Positions 17,601-26,406 of a DNA stretch of 64,000 bases are shown one piece after another. The stretch spans positions 186,001 through 250,000 of the forward strand of contig NZ_JACHXN010000008.1 in the NCBI RefSeq assembly GCF_014192095.1, in the 5' to 3' direction. Every line of letters starts with the position of its first letter. Positions within the stretch are counted from its first letter, which is position 1. Below the pieces are notes generated by a model. The model did no database searches and was not told the origin of the DNA. It saw only the letters and a program-made list of their open reading frames with translations. The DNA comes from Phyllobacterium trifolii. GTDB lineage: Bacteria > Pseudomonadota > Alphaproteobacteria > Rhizobiales > Rhizobiaceae. The position numbers and the translations under genes were made by a program.

Positions 17601-18926
17601 TCAAGCAGTTCCACCTGCCAGTGCAGTTCGCGCCCAAAAATTGGAGTTGAATGCGGGATCGCGCTCCTTTTCCAGTTCTTGCCATCCCGGGAATCCGGCT
17701 TTGAACACTGCGGAGCTCATGCGTTGATCCTTGTAGGGATTGACCCGCCCGTCCGCGTCGATCGTCATACTGTCGAGGCGTTCCAGCAGCGCCAGCGTGC
17801 GCGCTCCGCGATTGGGAAAATCAACCGTCAATGTGTAGCCCGCCCGCGGAAACGACATGATCCCGGGCGAAGCGACGTTTCCGAAGCGTTTGAGCACTGT
17901 CAAGAATGAGCTTTGTCCCGCTTCACGCGTGGCGGCCAGCATCTGGGGAACTACTGCTGAAGCGGCATCTTCCGGAATGACGCTTTGATGTTGGTAAAGC
18001 CCGGTCCTTCCATAAAGCCGGTTCCAGTTCGAGACACTGTCGAGTGGATAGAAGAAGGTCTGATAGGTACTGAGATGAGGTTCTCGTTTACGGCCTTTGA
18101 AATGAAAGTAGGCCGCGTTGAACAGTTTGAGGCTCGGATAATTCAGTGCCGATATGGGAAGCTCGAAAGGCACGCCCAGCCTGGATTCCTCCGTTCTGGC
18201 TTCAAAACTACCATTGTCAGCATGATTTCCTGTGAGAAGCACGCCGCGTCCCGCACGTCTCCCTGAACTCAACTGATCGACCCAGGCAACGGCATATTCA
18301 TTGTCATTGTCGGCCTGTGGCGCCATTTCGAAATATTCGGCAAGGCCTGCAAACGGCTTTACGCTCTCCGCCACATCAAGCGAATTCACTTTCATCAATC
18401 TGATGCTGGCAGAAAGGATAATGCCTGTTAGTCCAAGCCCTCCGATTGTCGCGGCAAACAATTTCGAATTCATCGATGCAGAACAGGTGACGACCGTTCC
18501 ATCGGACTTCAACAGGTCGAAGCGTTCGACATGGCAGCCGAACGTGCCGCGGCGATGGTGGTTTTTACCATGCACATCGTTCGCGATCGCGCCGCCCAAA
18601 GTAACAAAACGCGTACCTGGTGTCACCGGCAGGAAATACCCATGCGGCGCGGCGAGCGCAATGATATCCGACAGCATCAGGCCAGCTTCGGCGGCGAGCA
18701 GACCCGTTTGCGGGTCGAATGAGATAAGCTGGTCGCTCTCCCGCATATCGACCAGCGTACCACGATCATTGTGACAGCTGTCGCCATAGGATTTGCCATT
18801 GCCAAATGGCAGAAACCCATCCCGCCCGGGATCACCACTTTCGAAAATCCGTCGCGCAGCATCGAGCGAGATCGCAACACGAGGGCGGCTGTCGATAAGT
18901 CCGAAACTGTCATAGCCAGCCATCAT
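17601..18926 (-). CDS. DprE1-like FAD-dependent sugar-lipid oxidase
   Basis: A 441-residue VAO-type flavoprotein. FLPFGNGKSYGDS binds FAD near residue 45; GGAIANDVHGKNHHRRGTFG around residue 115 is nearly the mycobacterial DprE1 signature. DprE1 oxidises decaprenyl-phospho-ribose at C2'. Near the C-terminus the segment GYTLTVDFP aligns by eye with DprE1's GWNICVDFP, placing Thr where the mycobacterial benzothiazinone-target Cys sits. The start at 18926 overlaps the stop of the UbiA gene by 4 nt (ATGA); an earlier in-frame ATG lies inside that gene. It works after the UbiA/HAD enzyme in the proposed pathway. Confidence 0.85.
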   Translation of the reverse strand: MMAGYDSFGLIDSRPRVAISLDAARRIFESGDPGRDGFLPFGNGKSYGDSCHNDRGTLVDMRESDQLISFDPQTGLLAAEAGLMLSDIIALAAPHGYFLPVTPGTRFVTLGGAIANDVHGKNHHRRGTFGCHVERFDLLKSDGTVVTCSASMNSKLFAATIGGLGLTGIILSASIRLMKVNSLDVAESVKPFAGLAEYFEMAPQADNDNEYAVAWVDQLSSGRRAGRGVLLTGNHADNGSFEARTEESRLGVPFELPISALNYPSLKLFNAAYFHFKGRKREPHLSTYQTFFYPLDSVSNWNRLYGRTGLYQHQSVIPEDAASAVVPQMLAATREAGQSSFLTVLKRFGNVASPGIMSFPRAGYTLTVDFPNRGARTLALLERLDSMTIDADGRVNPYKDQRMSSAVFKAGFPGWQELEKERDPAFNSNFWARTALAGGTA

Positions 18927-20365
18927 GAGCGCATGCCACCATAGAGCAGCAACGCCGCGCCAATGGCTATAACGATCTGACTGCGCCAATCAGAAATGAT
19001 GAACACGACAGGGTCGTCGTGCATCTCACCGCGATGCGCCAGAATCCAGATGCGGATGTTGAGATAAAGGACGATCGGACAAAGTGGCCAAATCAACCAT
19101 GGGTACGAGTAAAGGCTAACCACCGCATCGCTATTTACGTAGAGAGCCAGGACGAGTGCAGCGGCAAAGGCTGACGAGACGCCGCATTGCGCCACAACTT
19201 CGCGATCTGCCTGTCGGTATCCCCTGCCCGCAATACGATTCTTTTCGACAAGTGCCGTGTTTTGCAGTTCGACATAGCGTTTGACAAGCGCGAGTGAAAG
19301 AAAGAAGAACGACGAAAACGCCAGCAGCCAAAATGAACCCTCGATCTGGCTGGCCGCTGAGCCCGCAAGAATTCGGAGCGTATAGAGGCCTGCCAGCGTC
19401 AAGACATCGATCAGCAACATACGCTTCAGCGATAGCGAATAAGCCGTCGTCGAAATGAGATAGACCAGCAACACGGCGCTAAACACCCAAGGCAATTGCG
19501 TGGCAAGCAGACCGGCAAGGACAAGCAGCGCGACAGCAACTTTCAGACCGAAGGAAATAGAGAATAAGCCGCTGGCAAAAGCTCTATTCCTCTTTCGCGC
19601 GTGCTGGCGGTCCAACGGAAGATCAAACAGGTCGTTGACGATATAGATTGCCGAAGCAGCGAATGAGAAAGCAAAGAATGCAATGATCGAGTTGATGAGA
19701 ATCTGCCAGTTCATGATCTCGTGATCGAGTATCGGCGGAACAAAAATCAGCGTGTTCTTCATCCATTGATGCACGCGCAACATCCTGGCGAAGGTTTTCC
19801 AATCGGTCTTCGGCGTTTCAAACAATTTCGCTGAATGTGTACGTTGCCATTTCGCTGCGGCACGATCGGGTGCAACAACGACCGCTTCGCTTGCCGCATC
19901 GAACACCGGAACGTCCGCTCGGCTGTTCCCCGCGTAGGCAAACTTGACGTCACCGAAAGTCTCCAGCAGAAATTTGGTCTTGTGAATGGACGTCAGGTTG
20001 CGCGTTTCATCTGTCGCATAGACAGCATCGAAAAAACCCAGATATGCGGCAATACTCTCGGCAAACTTGCGCGCCGCGCCAGTCGCAAGCACCAGCCTTC
20101 GACCCTTGCGGTGCTCCTCGCGCAGGTAAGCGACGAACTCCCCCCGGTAAGGGAGTATTGCGGGGTCAATCGCGACACGAAGCGATATCTGATGTTTGAG
20201 ATGCCCCTTTCCCTTTAAAGCCCAAAGCGGCAGAAGAAAGAGATACAGCATGTTCTGTTTGAGCAGTTGAAACGTACTTTCCCATAGAAGATCAGTGGCT
20301 ATAAGCGTGCCGTCGAGATCTACTACGAGGTCAACAGTCTTGTTGTCAGAACGAGCATCCACCAC
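18923..20365 (-). CDS. HAD phosphatase-UbiA prenyltransferase fusion (phospho-ribosyl transferase type)
   Basis: A 480-residue fusion. Residues 10-190 are a HAD phosphatase (DLVVDLDGTLIATD; VLATGAARK). Residues 200-478 form a UbiA membrane domain with about eight helices, the Mg/prenyl-binding NDLFDLPLDRQHARKRNR and LIDVLTLAGLYTLRILAG. UbiA proteins of this subclass attach phosphoribose to polyprenyl phosphate, and the HAD part can remove the 5-phosphate; in mycobacteria these steps are separate proteins. In Azorhizobium the related noeC/noeH genes serve Nod-factor arabinosylation. It is the first gene of a minus-strand operon running to 14619. Confidence 0.85.
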   Translation of the reverse strand: MVDARSDNKTVDLVVDLDGTLIATDLLWESTFQLLKQNMLYLFLLPLWALKGKGHLKHQISLRVAIDPAILPYRGEFVAYLREEHRKGRRLVLATGAARKFAESIAAYLGFFDAVYATDETRNLTSIHKTKFLLETFGDVKFAYAGNSRADVPVFDAASEAVVVAPDRAAAKWQRTHSAKLFETPKTDWKTFARMLRVHQWMKNTLIFVPPILDHEIMNWQILINSIIAFFAFSFAASAIYIVNDLFDLPLDRQHARKRNRAFASGLFSISFGLKVAVALLVLAGLLATQLPWVFSAVLLVYLISTTAYSLSLKRMLLIDVLTLAGLYTLRILAGSAASQIEGSFWLLAFSSFFFLSLALVKRYVELQNTALVEKNRIAGRGYRQADREVVAQCGVSSAFAAALVLALYVNSDAVVSLYSYPWLIWPLCPIVLYLNIRIWILAHRGEMHDDPVVFIISDWRSQIVIAIGAALLLYGGMRS

Positions 20366-20520
20366 AACATGTCCCTGAAATCATGCGCCTATTCAAGCCG
20401 GCAAGAATATTGCCTATCAGTCGATGACTTATCGGGAAAGTAAAAATGAAAAGTGAAGTTGATTCGGCCGCGCGAAAGATAATCTGAAAAGTAGTATCAA
20501 CAGTGAATGAAGCATTAAAA

Positions 20521-20549
20521 AACCGGTCGAAAATTGATTCCAGCCGGTT
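20521..20549 (-). terminator. Hairpin after small periplasmic protein gene
   Basis: AACCGG and CCGGTT enclose a 17-nt AT-rich loop, 37 nt beyond the stop of the minus-strand gene at 20586. A short A/T run follows on the minus side. Confidence 0.5.
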
Positions 20550-20585
20550 CGTAAACTTCGTGTGTAATGCTGCAAATCGCTGAGC

Positions 20586-20849
20586 TTACTTGATCGAAAC
20601 CTTACCGCCTTTGATTTCTACGGTCTCGCTGCCTTTCAAGGCTTCGCGGTCACCATTCGGAAAGGTAACGAAGCAACCGCCATTGCAGAACTCGACAGTT
20701 TCGCCGGCGCCGACCTGCAATTCGGTTTTGCTCGAGCCCTCAGTAACAACGATAGTCTGGGCGCTGGCCTCATCGTTCTTAACGCTGGCGGCAAATGCTG
20801 ATCCCGCTGAAACGGCAGACAAAAGAACGGCAACAACAAACTTGTTCAT
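20586..20849 (-). CDS. Small periplasmic protein, unknown function
   Basis: An 87-residue protein. MNKFVVAVLLSAVSAGSAFA is a clear signal peptide, leaving about 67 residues rich in Thr, Glu, Gly and Lys, with two close cysteines in EFCNGGCFVTFPNG that could form a disulfide or bind a metal. I do not recognise the family. It is a single gene with its own hairpin. Confidence 0.65.
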   Translation of the reverse strand: MNKFVVAVLLSAVSAGSAFAASVKNDEASAQTIVVTEGSSKTELQVGAGETVEFCNGGCFVTFPNGDREALKGSETVEIKGGKVSIK

Positions 20850-21285
20850 ATCTCTACGGTGCTTCCACCGCCTCTGTTACGGAACCCCAACGGGCTCTTT
20901 GATAACAGTTATAACGGGATCAAGTTGAACGGCAACTGAACGGCCGGGGGTTTTTCAAGTTGGGCCACCCCGTAACCATCGTTGTACCGTTTTCGATTGT
21001 GGATATGCCCAATGATCCAGACGATTTGGATGCAACAACTCACCCATCCAAACCAGTCGGCGGAGCGACATTGCTTGACGTTATGGTTACGATGCGGATG
21101 ATAATTTGACGGTAGTCTTACTATAATGAAGAATATAATCGGGGCGTGAAGTATTTTTTTTAATGTGCATCCCAACGTCTATATTCCCGTCGTCAACCTT
21201 GACCAGTCGCGACACATTCTGTTGATTGGTCCTTGAAGCAAACTACTCGCGAGTCACTCGTTTCGCCATCGAGACAAATGAGATC
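20850..21285. other. Intergenic region upstream of soxD, no soxB
   Basis: This is 436 nt without a supported gene. The left 100 nt would be the promoter/leader of the minus-strand small protein. The right part is AT-rich, with TTGACG at 21106 and TATAAT-like boxes at 21122 and 21134; their spacing (10 and 22 nt) is poor for sigma-70. A minus frame at 20909-21175 shows no family resemblance. No remnant of soxB is seen where it normally sits. Confidence 0.6.
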
Positions 21286-21561
21286 ATGATAATCAAATGC
21301 CCCTATTGCGGACCTCGGGATGTCATCGAGTTCACCTATCAAGGCGATGCAACGCGTAAACGACCAGATCTGGCATCCATCGATCAGGACGCGTGGAATT
21401 CCTACGTCTTTGATCGTACCAACCCCAGCGGTCCCCATCGAGAGTTCTGGCTTCATATGGGCGGTTGCCGCCAGCATCTCCTTGTCACGCGCGATATGGC
21501 AACACATACGATTTCGTCCGTCGTATTTGCGCGCGACACCGTGGGTGGTGACCGTTCATGA
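21286..21561 (+). CDS. soxD: Sarcosine oxidase delta subunit
   Basis: A 91-residue zinc-binding subunit of heterotetrameric sarcosine oxidase. The zinc ligands are the Cys pair in IKCPYCGPRD, with a His and Cys in LHMGGCRQHL. Its length matches the family (about 90-100). Start ATG 21286; an open frame begins 60 nt earlier without family support. Its stop overlaps the soxA start by 4 nt. It is normally preceded by soxB, which is absent here. Confidence 0.92.
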   Translation: MIIKCPYCGPRDVIEFTYQGDATRKRPDLASIDQDAWNSYVFDRTNPSGPHREFWLHMGGCRQHLLVTRDMATHTISSVVFARDTVGGDRS

Positions 21562-24545
21562 CGAGTTCACGGTTGTCGAAGGGTGGACGTATCGACCGCT
21601 CCAAATCCATCCGATTCACGTTCGACGGAAAGGCCTATAGCGGACATCCCGGAGACACGCTCGCTTCCGCACTCCTTGGCAATGGCATTACGCTTTTCGG
21701 ACGCTCGTTCAAATATCATCGCCCGCGCGGTGTGTTCGCCGCCGGTAGTGATGAGCCGAACGCTCTCGTCACGGTTCTTTCTGGCGATGTACGCGAGCCG
21801 AACGTCCGGGCTACGGAACTTGAGATTTTTGACGGCCTGGTCACCCAAAGTCAAAACCGCTTTCCGTCGCTGGAACATGACTTCATGGCCGTCAACCAAT
21901 TGGCCGGCCCCCTGTTCTCGGCGGGATTTTATTACAAGACATTTATGGGACCGGCGATCGGCCCGCTGAAAGGCACACGTTTCTGGATGTTCTGCGAGAG
22001 GTTCATCCGCCGGGCAGCCGGACTTGGCAAAGCAGGCACGGCCCCCGACCCAGATCGCTATGAGCGCATGAACGCCTTTTGCGACGTCCTTGTCGTCGGC
22101 AGTGGACCTGCAGGCCTGATTGCTGCGGAGGCCGCCGCCGCAACGGGTGCTCGAGTCATCATCGCGGAGGAACGCCCGCTACCCGGCGGTTCGCTGCTTG
22201 GCTCCGGTGAAATGATCGATGGACGCAACCCCGCAGTTTGGGCTCGCGAAAAGGCTGATGCTTTGGCGAATCTGCCGAATGTCCGGTTCCTGACCCGGAC
22301 ATCCGTCTGGGGCTACTACGACGGCAATGTTCTCACAGCCGTCGAACATGTTTCTGATTACAAGCCGAACCGGACCAAGGGGATGCCACGCCAGCGACAT
22401 TGGGTAATTCGCAGCGGCAAAGTGATTTTGGCGACTGGCGCATTCGAGCGGCCGATCGTTTTTCCCGGCAATGACTGTCCAGGTGTTATGCTCGCCGATG
22501 CCGTGCGCCGCTATGCGGTCGAATATAGCGTTGCGGCCGGAAATAATGTCACCCTCTTTACCAATAATGACAGCGCTTATGATGCGGCACGAACGCTCTC
22601 GATTGCCGGCGTCAACGTGATCGCCATAATCGATGTTCGCTCTGACGTATCTGGCACATGCAGGGATATCGCGAGCGTAGCAGGCGCCGAACTGCTTCTC
22701 GGTCATGCAGTTACGGCGACCCATGCCGGCAAGACGCTGAGTTCGATCTCGGTACAGCATTTCAACGCGGAGACCGGCCGCGTTTCAGGCGCGCCTCGCG
22801 AAATTAAGACCGATTGTCTTGGTGTTTCGGGTGGCTGGTCGCCCGCCATCCACCTTGCAAGTCAGGCAGGCAGCAAGCCTGAATGGGACGAGGATCTTCA
22901 GGCTTTCCTGCCGCCGGAGCCAAACCAGAACTGGGTGATGACTGGTTCTGCAGCCGGTTACATGGATACGATCAGCGTGATGTCCGACGCGGCGACGAAG
23001 GGTTCTGCCAAGGCCAGGCTCATTCTCCCTCCGGTCGAAGCGCCGATGCTGGATTCGTCTCCCGCACCTGTTTTTGAAATCGAACCCGCGGTTAAATCCC
23101 AGAAAGCCTTCGTCGACTTTCAACATGATGTGACTGCTGACGATATTCGCCTTGCCTACCGCGAAGGTTTTCACTCAGTCGAGCATCTGAAGCGTTACAC
23201 TACGCTGGGGATGGCGACCGATCAGGGCAAGACCTCCAATGTTCCCGGCCTTGCCATTATGGCCGACGTCCGCGGCATCTCGATCCCCGAAGCGGGTACG
23301 ACACGGTTCCGTCCGCCATTCACCCCGGTTTCTCTCGGTGCTTTGGCCAGCGAAAGATACGGAGATTTGCGTCCGCATCGTCTGACGCCCATGCATGATT
23401 GGCATCTGGCAAACGGTGCGAAAACCTATGAAGCCGGCCTCTGGCACCGCCCAATGATTTATTCCAGCCACGGCGAAACAATTGAACAGGCGTATATACG
23501 CGAGGCCCGGGCAGTTCGTGATAGTGTCGGCATCGTCGATGTTTCCACTCTCGGCAAAATCGACATACAAGGTCCCGACGCACCGGAACTCCTTGACCGA
23601 GTTTACACCAACATGTTTTCAACCCTGCCGGTAGGCAAGGCGCGTTATGGTCTTATGCTGCGTGAAGATGGAATAGCCTTCGACGACGGCACAACCTGGC
23701 GCCTTGGCGAAACACAGTTTCTGATGACGACGACCACCGCCAACGCTGGTCCGGTCATGCAGCATCTGGAATATTATCTCGACTGTATTTGGCCGGAGTT
23801 GCGGGTCCACCTGACTTCGGTCACCGACGTCTGGGCGGGTTCGGCCATCTCTGGCCCAAAGTCGCGCGCTGTACTCGAGTCCTGCGTGACTGGATCAAAA
23901 GTTGATAATGACACCCTCCCCTTCATGGGTATCGTTCACGGCAAAATCGCCAATGTGCCGGTCATGATCTGCCGCCTGTCCTTCTCGGGGGAGCTTGCCT
24001 ACGAAGTTTATTGCGGTGCCGGATATGGGGCGCAGGTCTGGGAAGCCCTCCTTGCCGCCGGAAAATCTTTTGACATTATCCCATACGGACTTGAAGCCCT
24101 CGGGACGCTGCGTATTGAAAAAGGTCATGTCACCGGTGCCGAAATTGACGGCAGAACCACGGCGCATGACCTGCATCTCGACTGGATGCTGTCAAAGAAG
24201 AAGCCATATATCGGCTCCGCCATGATCAATCGTGAAGGGCTCAAGGATGAAAACCGCTTGTCGCTCGTGGGTTTGATTTCGCTCGACAATCAATCGATCA
24301 ATGGTGGCAGCCACATTGTAACCGACCCCAACCCGCGCGAACCCGCTGACAGTTTTGGCCACGTCACAGCGGCCTGTTACTCACCGGCCCTTGGCAAATA
24401 TATTGCACTCGCACTGGTCAAACACGGCACGTCGATGATTGGCAATCGCGCCTTTGCAACGGACCTGCTCCGCGACAAACATGGCGCGGTAGAGATCGTC
24501 AGTCACCACATGTTCGATCCAGAAGGAAGCCGGATGCATGGCTGA
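21558..24545 (+). CDS. soxA: Sarcosine oxidase alpha subunit
   Basis: A 995-residue alpha subunit. The N-terminal ferredoxin-like fold (10-100; FTFDGKAYSGHPGDTLASAL) lacks the Fe-S cysteines, as is usual. It is followed by a dinucleotide domain from about 170 (VLVVGSGPAGLIAAEAAAATGARV) and C-terminal GcvT/folate-binding domains (about 610-990; PKSRAVLES, FSGELAYEVY). The enzyme oxidises sarcosine to glycine and passes the methyl group to tetrahydrofolate. It overlaps soxD by 4 nt and soxG by 8 nt. Confidence 0.95.
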   Translation: MTSSRLSKGGRIDRSKSIRFTFDGKAYSGHPGDTLASALLGNGITLFGRSFKYHRPRGVFAAGSDEPNALVTVLSGDVREPNVRATELEIFDGLVTQSQNRFPSLEHDFMAVNQLAGPLFSAGFYYKTFMGPAIGPLKGTRFWMFCERFIRRAAGLGKAGTAPDPDRYERMNAFCDVLVVGSGPAGLIAAEAAAATGARVIIAEERPLPGGSLLGSGEMIDGRNPAVWAREKADALANLPNVRFLTRTSVWGYYDGNVLTAVEHVSDYKPNRTKGMPRQRHWVIRSGKVILATGAFERPIVFPGNDCPGVMLADAVRRYAVEYSVAAGNNVTLFTNNDSAYDAARTLSIAGVNVIAIIDVRSDVSGTCRDIASVAGAELLLGHAVTATHAGKTLSSISVQHFNAETGRVSGAPREIKTDCLGVSGGWSPAIHLASQAGSKPEWDEDLQAFLPPEPNQNWVMTGSAAGYMDTISVMSDAATKGSAKARLILPPVEAPMLDSSPAPVFEIEPAVKSQKAFVDFQHDVTADDIRLAYREGFHSVEHLKRYTTLGMATDQGKTSNVPGLAIMADVRGISIPEAGTTRFRPPFTPVSLGALASERYGDLRPHRLTPMHDWHLANGAKTYEAGLWHRPMIYSSHGETIEQAYIREARAVRDSVGIVDVSTLGKIDIQGPDAPELLDRVYTNMFSTLPVGKARYGLMLREDGIAFDDGTTWRLGETQFLMTTTTANAGPVMQHLEYYLDCIWPELRVHLTSVTDVWAGSAISGPKSRAVLESCVTGSKVDNDTLPFMGIVHGKIANVPVMICRLSFSGELAYEVYCGAGYGAQVWEALLAAGKSFDIIPYGLEALGTLRIEKGHVTGAEIDGRTTAHDLHLDWMLSKKKPYIGSAMINREGLKDENRLSLVGLISLDNQSINGGSHIVTDPNPREPADSFGHVTAACYSPALGKYIALALVKHGTSMIGNRAFATDLLRDKHGAVEIVSHHMFDPEGSRMHG

Positions 24546-25125
24546 ATCTCAATCTCCACTTGGCAGGACCTTCATTCCAGGCGATCACGGCAATTCCGCT
24601 GCCGGTGTTGGTGTGACACTGCTGGAGCGTAAAAACCTCTCGATCATTCAGGTAACTGCATGGCCAGATACGATACCGACCGTGCTGACTGCAATCGGCA
24701 GTGCCACGGGTCTTGTTCTTCAGAATAAGCCGGGTCTCGGCCGCGTCGCAGGCGAAAAATCTGTCTTTGGCTTTGCGCCCGGTCGTTATTTCGTCGTCAG
24801 CGCAACACCTGACCTCGAATCCCGGTTGCGCTCCGCCATCTCTCCAGAACTCGGGACGATGGTTGACCTCACCCATGGCCGCACCGTCATTCGGATCAGC
24901 GGACCGCGCTCGGAATGGATATTGTCGAAACTCTTCGCCATCGACTTTTCCGAGCATGCCTTCCCCATCGCCTACGGACGCGCCACGTTGCATCACGACA
25001 TTCATGCGAACATTCAGCGGATCGATGACGAGACCTTCGACATCTACGTGTTCCGCACCTTTGCCCGCTCGTTTTGGCAAACATTGGGTCATGCGGCGGA
25101 GGAAGTCGGCTACCGCGTGGAATAG
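24538..25125 (+). CDS. soxG: Sarcosine oxidase gamma subunit
   Basis: A 195-residue gamma subunit, close to the usual length. Seen: VTAWPDTIPTVLTAI near residue 40 and VDLTHGRTVIRISGP in the middle, both conserved in SoxG/GcvT-like folds. It overlaps soxA by 8 nt and ends the operon; the next gene is convergent, starting 1 nt after the stop. Confidence 0.92.
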   Translation: MAESQSPLGRTFIPGDHGNSAAGVGVTLLERKNLSIIQVTAWPDTIPTVLTAIGSATGLVLQNKPGLGRVAGEKSVFGFAPGRYFVVSATPDLESRLRSAISPELGTMVDLTHGRTVIRISGPRSEWILSKLFAIDFSEHAFPIAYGRATLHHDIHANIQRIDDETFDIYVFRTFARSFWQTLGHAAEEVGYRVE

Positions 25126-25126
25126 G

Positions 25127-26338
25127 CTATTTGAATGCAAACAGGTCTTCGTCCGGATCGCCTGTCCGGGTTATCAGCCCGCGAACGAGTTGCGCCGCGA
25201 CCATCGAGAACGTGATGCCATTCCCGCCATATCCGAGGACCGCAAAGCAGCGATCCATTTTTGGGATGGCGCCAATTGTGGGCAAACCCGTCTTGCTCGA
25301 GCCAAAACTTCCAGTCCAGGCGTAGTCTGCTTCGGCGTTAACCTGTGGAAACAGCTTCTTGAGCTTTGCGAGGATTGCCTCGGTCTTCGCTGGCAATTTC
25401 GCGTCGCGCTTTTCCTCATCCTCGAATTCTTCATCCTCGCCACCGACGATAATCCGCCCGTCTTGAGTCGTGCGCATATAGAGATAAGGGTCCGAGGCTT
25501 CCCAGATCAGGCACTGTTCGGGCCATAGTTTTTGCTTCTGGGGCGGTGTCGCAATTGCCCAGGTAGAAATGATCTGGTGTCCTTTCTGCGGCACTTGCTC
25601 GGGTATTTCATAACCCGTTGTGGTAACCAGATATTTGCAGCGTATTTTTCGCCCCTCCTTTGTTGCCGCAATTACGTCGCGCGACCTTGGTTCGACCGAC
25701 ACGATCTCGACCGGCGCGAAGATCTTGGCGCCGCACGAGATCGCAACGTTCAGATAACCAAGTGCCAGTTTGCGGGGGTTGGCTTCAATATTAGCAAAAC
25801 TCATCAATGCCGCCGGCCGATCAATACGAAACCTGGCCTTTAGTTCGTCGTGCTGCAGAAGTTTTGTTTCAAAGCCCGCTCGGCGACGCGCCAACAACTC
25901 TCGCTGCAAGCCTTTTTCATCGAGAAGATCGCCGGCAAGGTAAAGCGAATCCCTGCCCTGCATTTCGCAGTTTATTCCAAGCTCATGGGTTCTTTCGCGT
26001 AGTGCATCGACCGCAAGTTTTGATCGACGCCAAGCACGCTCGGCATCGTTGCGACCAATTTGCTCCGCGAGGTGATGCAAAGGCGTGTCGATCTCGAATT
26101 GCAGCAGTGCGGTGCTTGCGGGCGTTGAACCCGTTACGGGCTTTCGTCTGTCAAAAATAGCAACCGAATACCCGGCTTCACTCAAGCTGTCGGCCATGAG
26201 AGCACCACTGATGCCGGCGCCAACAATCGCGATATCGATTGTTATATCGTCAAGTAGCAGGTTGAACTCGACTCCCGCAGCCCGTCGGCCAAGCCAGATG
26301 GGCTGGCCGGTTCGCAAATTCCGATGCTGTGTTGTCAT
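25127..26338 (-). CDS. DAO-family FAD-dependent oxidoreductase
   Basis: A 403-residue flavoprotein. An FAD-binding IAIVGAGISGALMADSLSEAG begins at residue 35, and a second FAD segment near the C-terminus (VLGYGGNGITFSMVAAQL) matches DAO/gamma-glutamylputrescine-oxidase-like enzymes. It has a 30-residue N-terminal extension with GQPIWLGRR, common in that group. It oxidises an amine or N-methyl amino acid; the substrate is unknown. It ends 1 nt from soxG in convergent orientation. It resembles SoxB in size and fold but lacks a clear SoxB signature, so I do not call it soxB. Confidence 0.78.
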   Translation of the reverse strand: MTTQHRNLRTGQPIWLGRRAAGVEFNLLLDDITIDIAIVGAGISGALMADSLSEAGYSVAIFDRRKPVTGSTPASTALLQFEIDTPLHHLAEQIGRNDAERAWRRSKLAVDALRERTHELGINCEMQGRDSLYLAGDLLDEKGLQRELLARRRAGFETKLLQHDELKARFRIDRPAALMSFANIEANPRKLALGYLNVAISCGAKIFAPVEIVSVEPRSRDVIAATKEGRKIRCKYLVTTTGYEIPEQVPQKGHQIISTWAIATPPQKQKLWPEQCLIWEASDPYLYMRTTQDGRIIVGGEDEEFEDEEKRDAKLPAKTEAILAKLKKLFPQVNAEADYAWTGSFGSSKTGLPTIGAIPKMDRCFAVLGYGGNGITFSMVAAQLVRGLITRTGDPDEDLFAFK

Positions 26339-26406
26339 GAAGGATCCCGGAGACGAGGCATTGATCGAGCCGAACGGCCGAATGCGTTCTTTGGTTCCCT
26401 GCGTTG

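Noticed and set aside
20909-21175. A minus-strand frame upstream of soxD as a possible membrane or immunity protein
   Set aside because: Low complexity, no start site with an RBS, no family match by eye.
25127-26338. Calling the DAO oxidoreductase soxB
   Set aside because: It is on the other strand, convergent, and its N-terminal extension and motifs match gamma-glutamylputrescine-oxidase-like proteins better.
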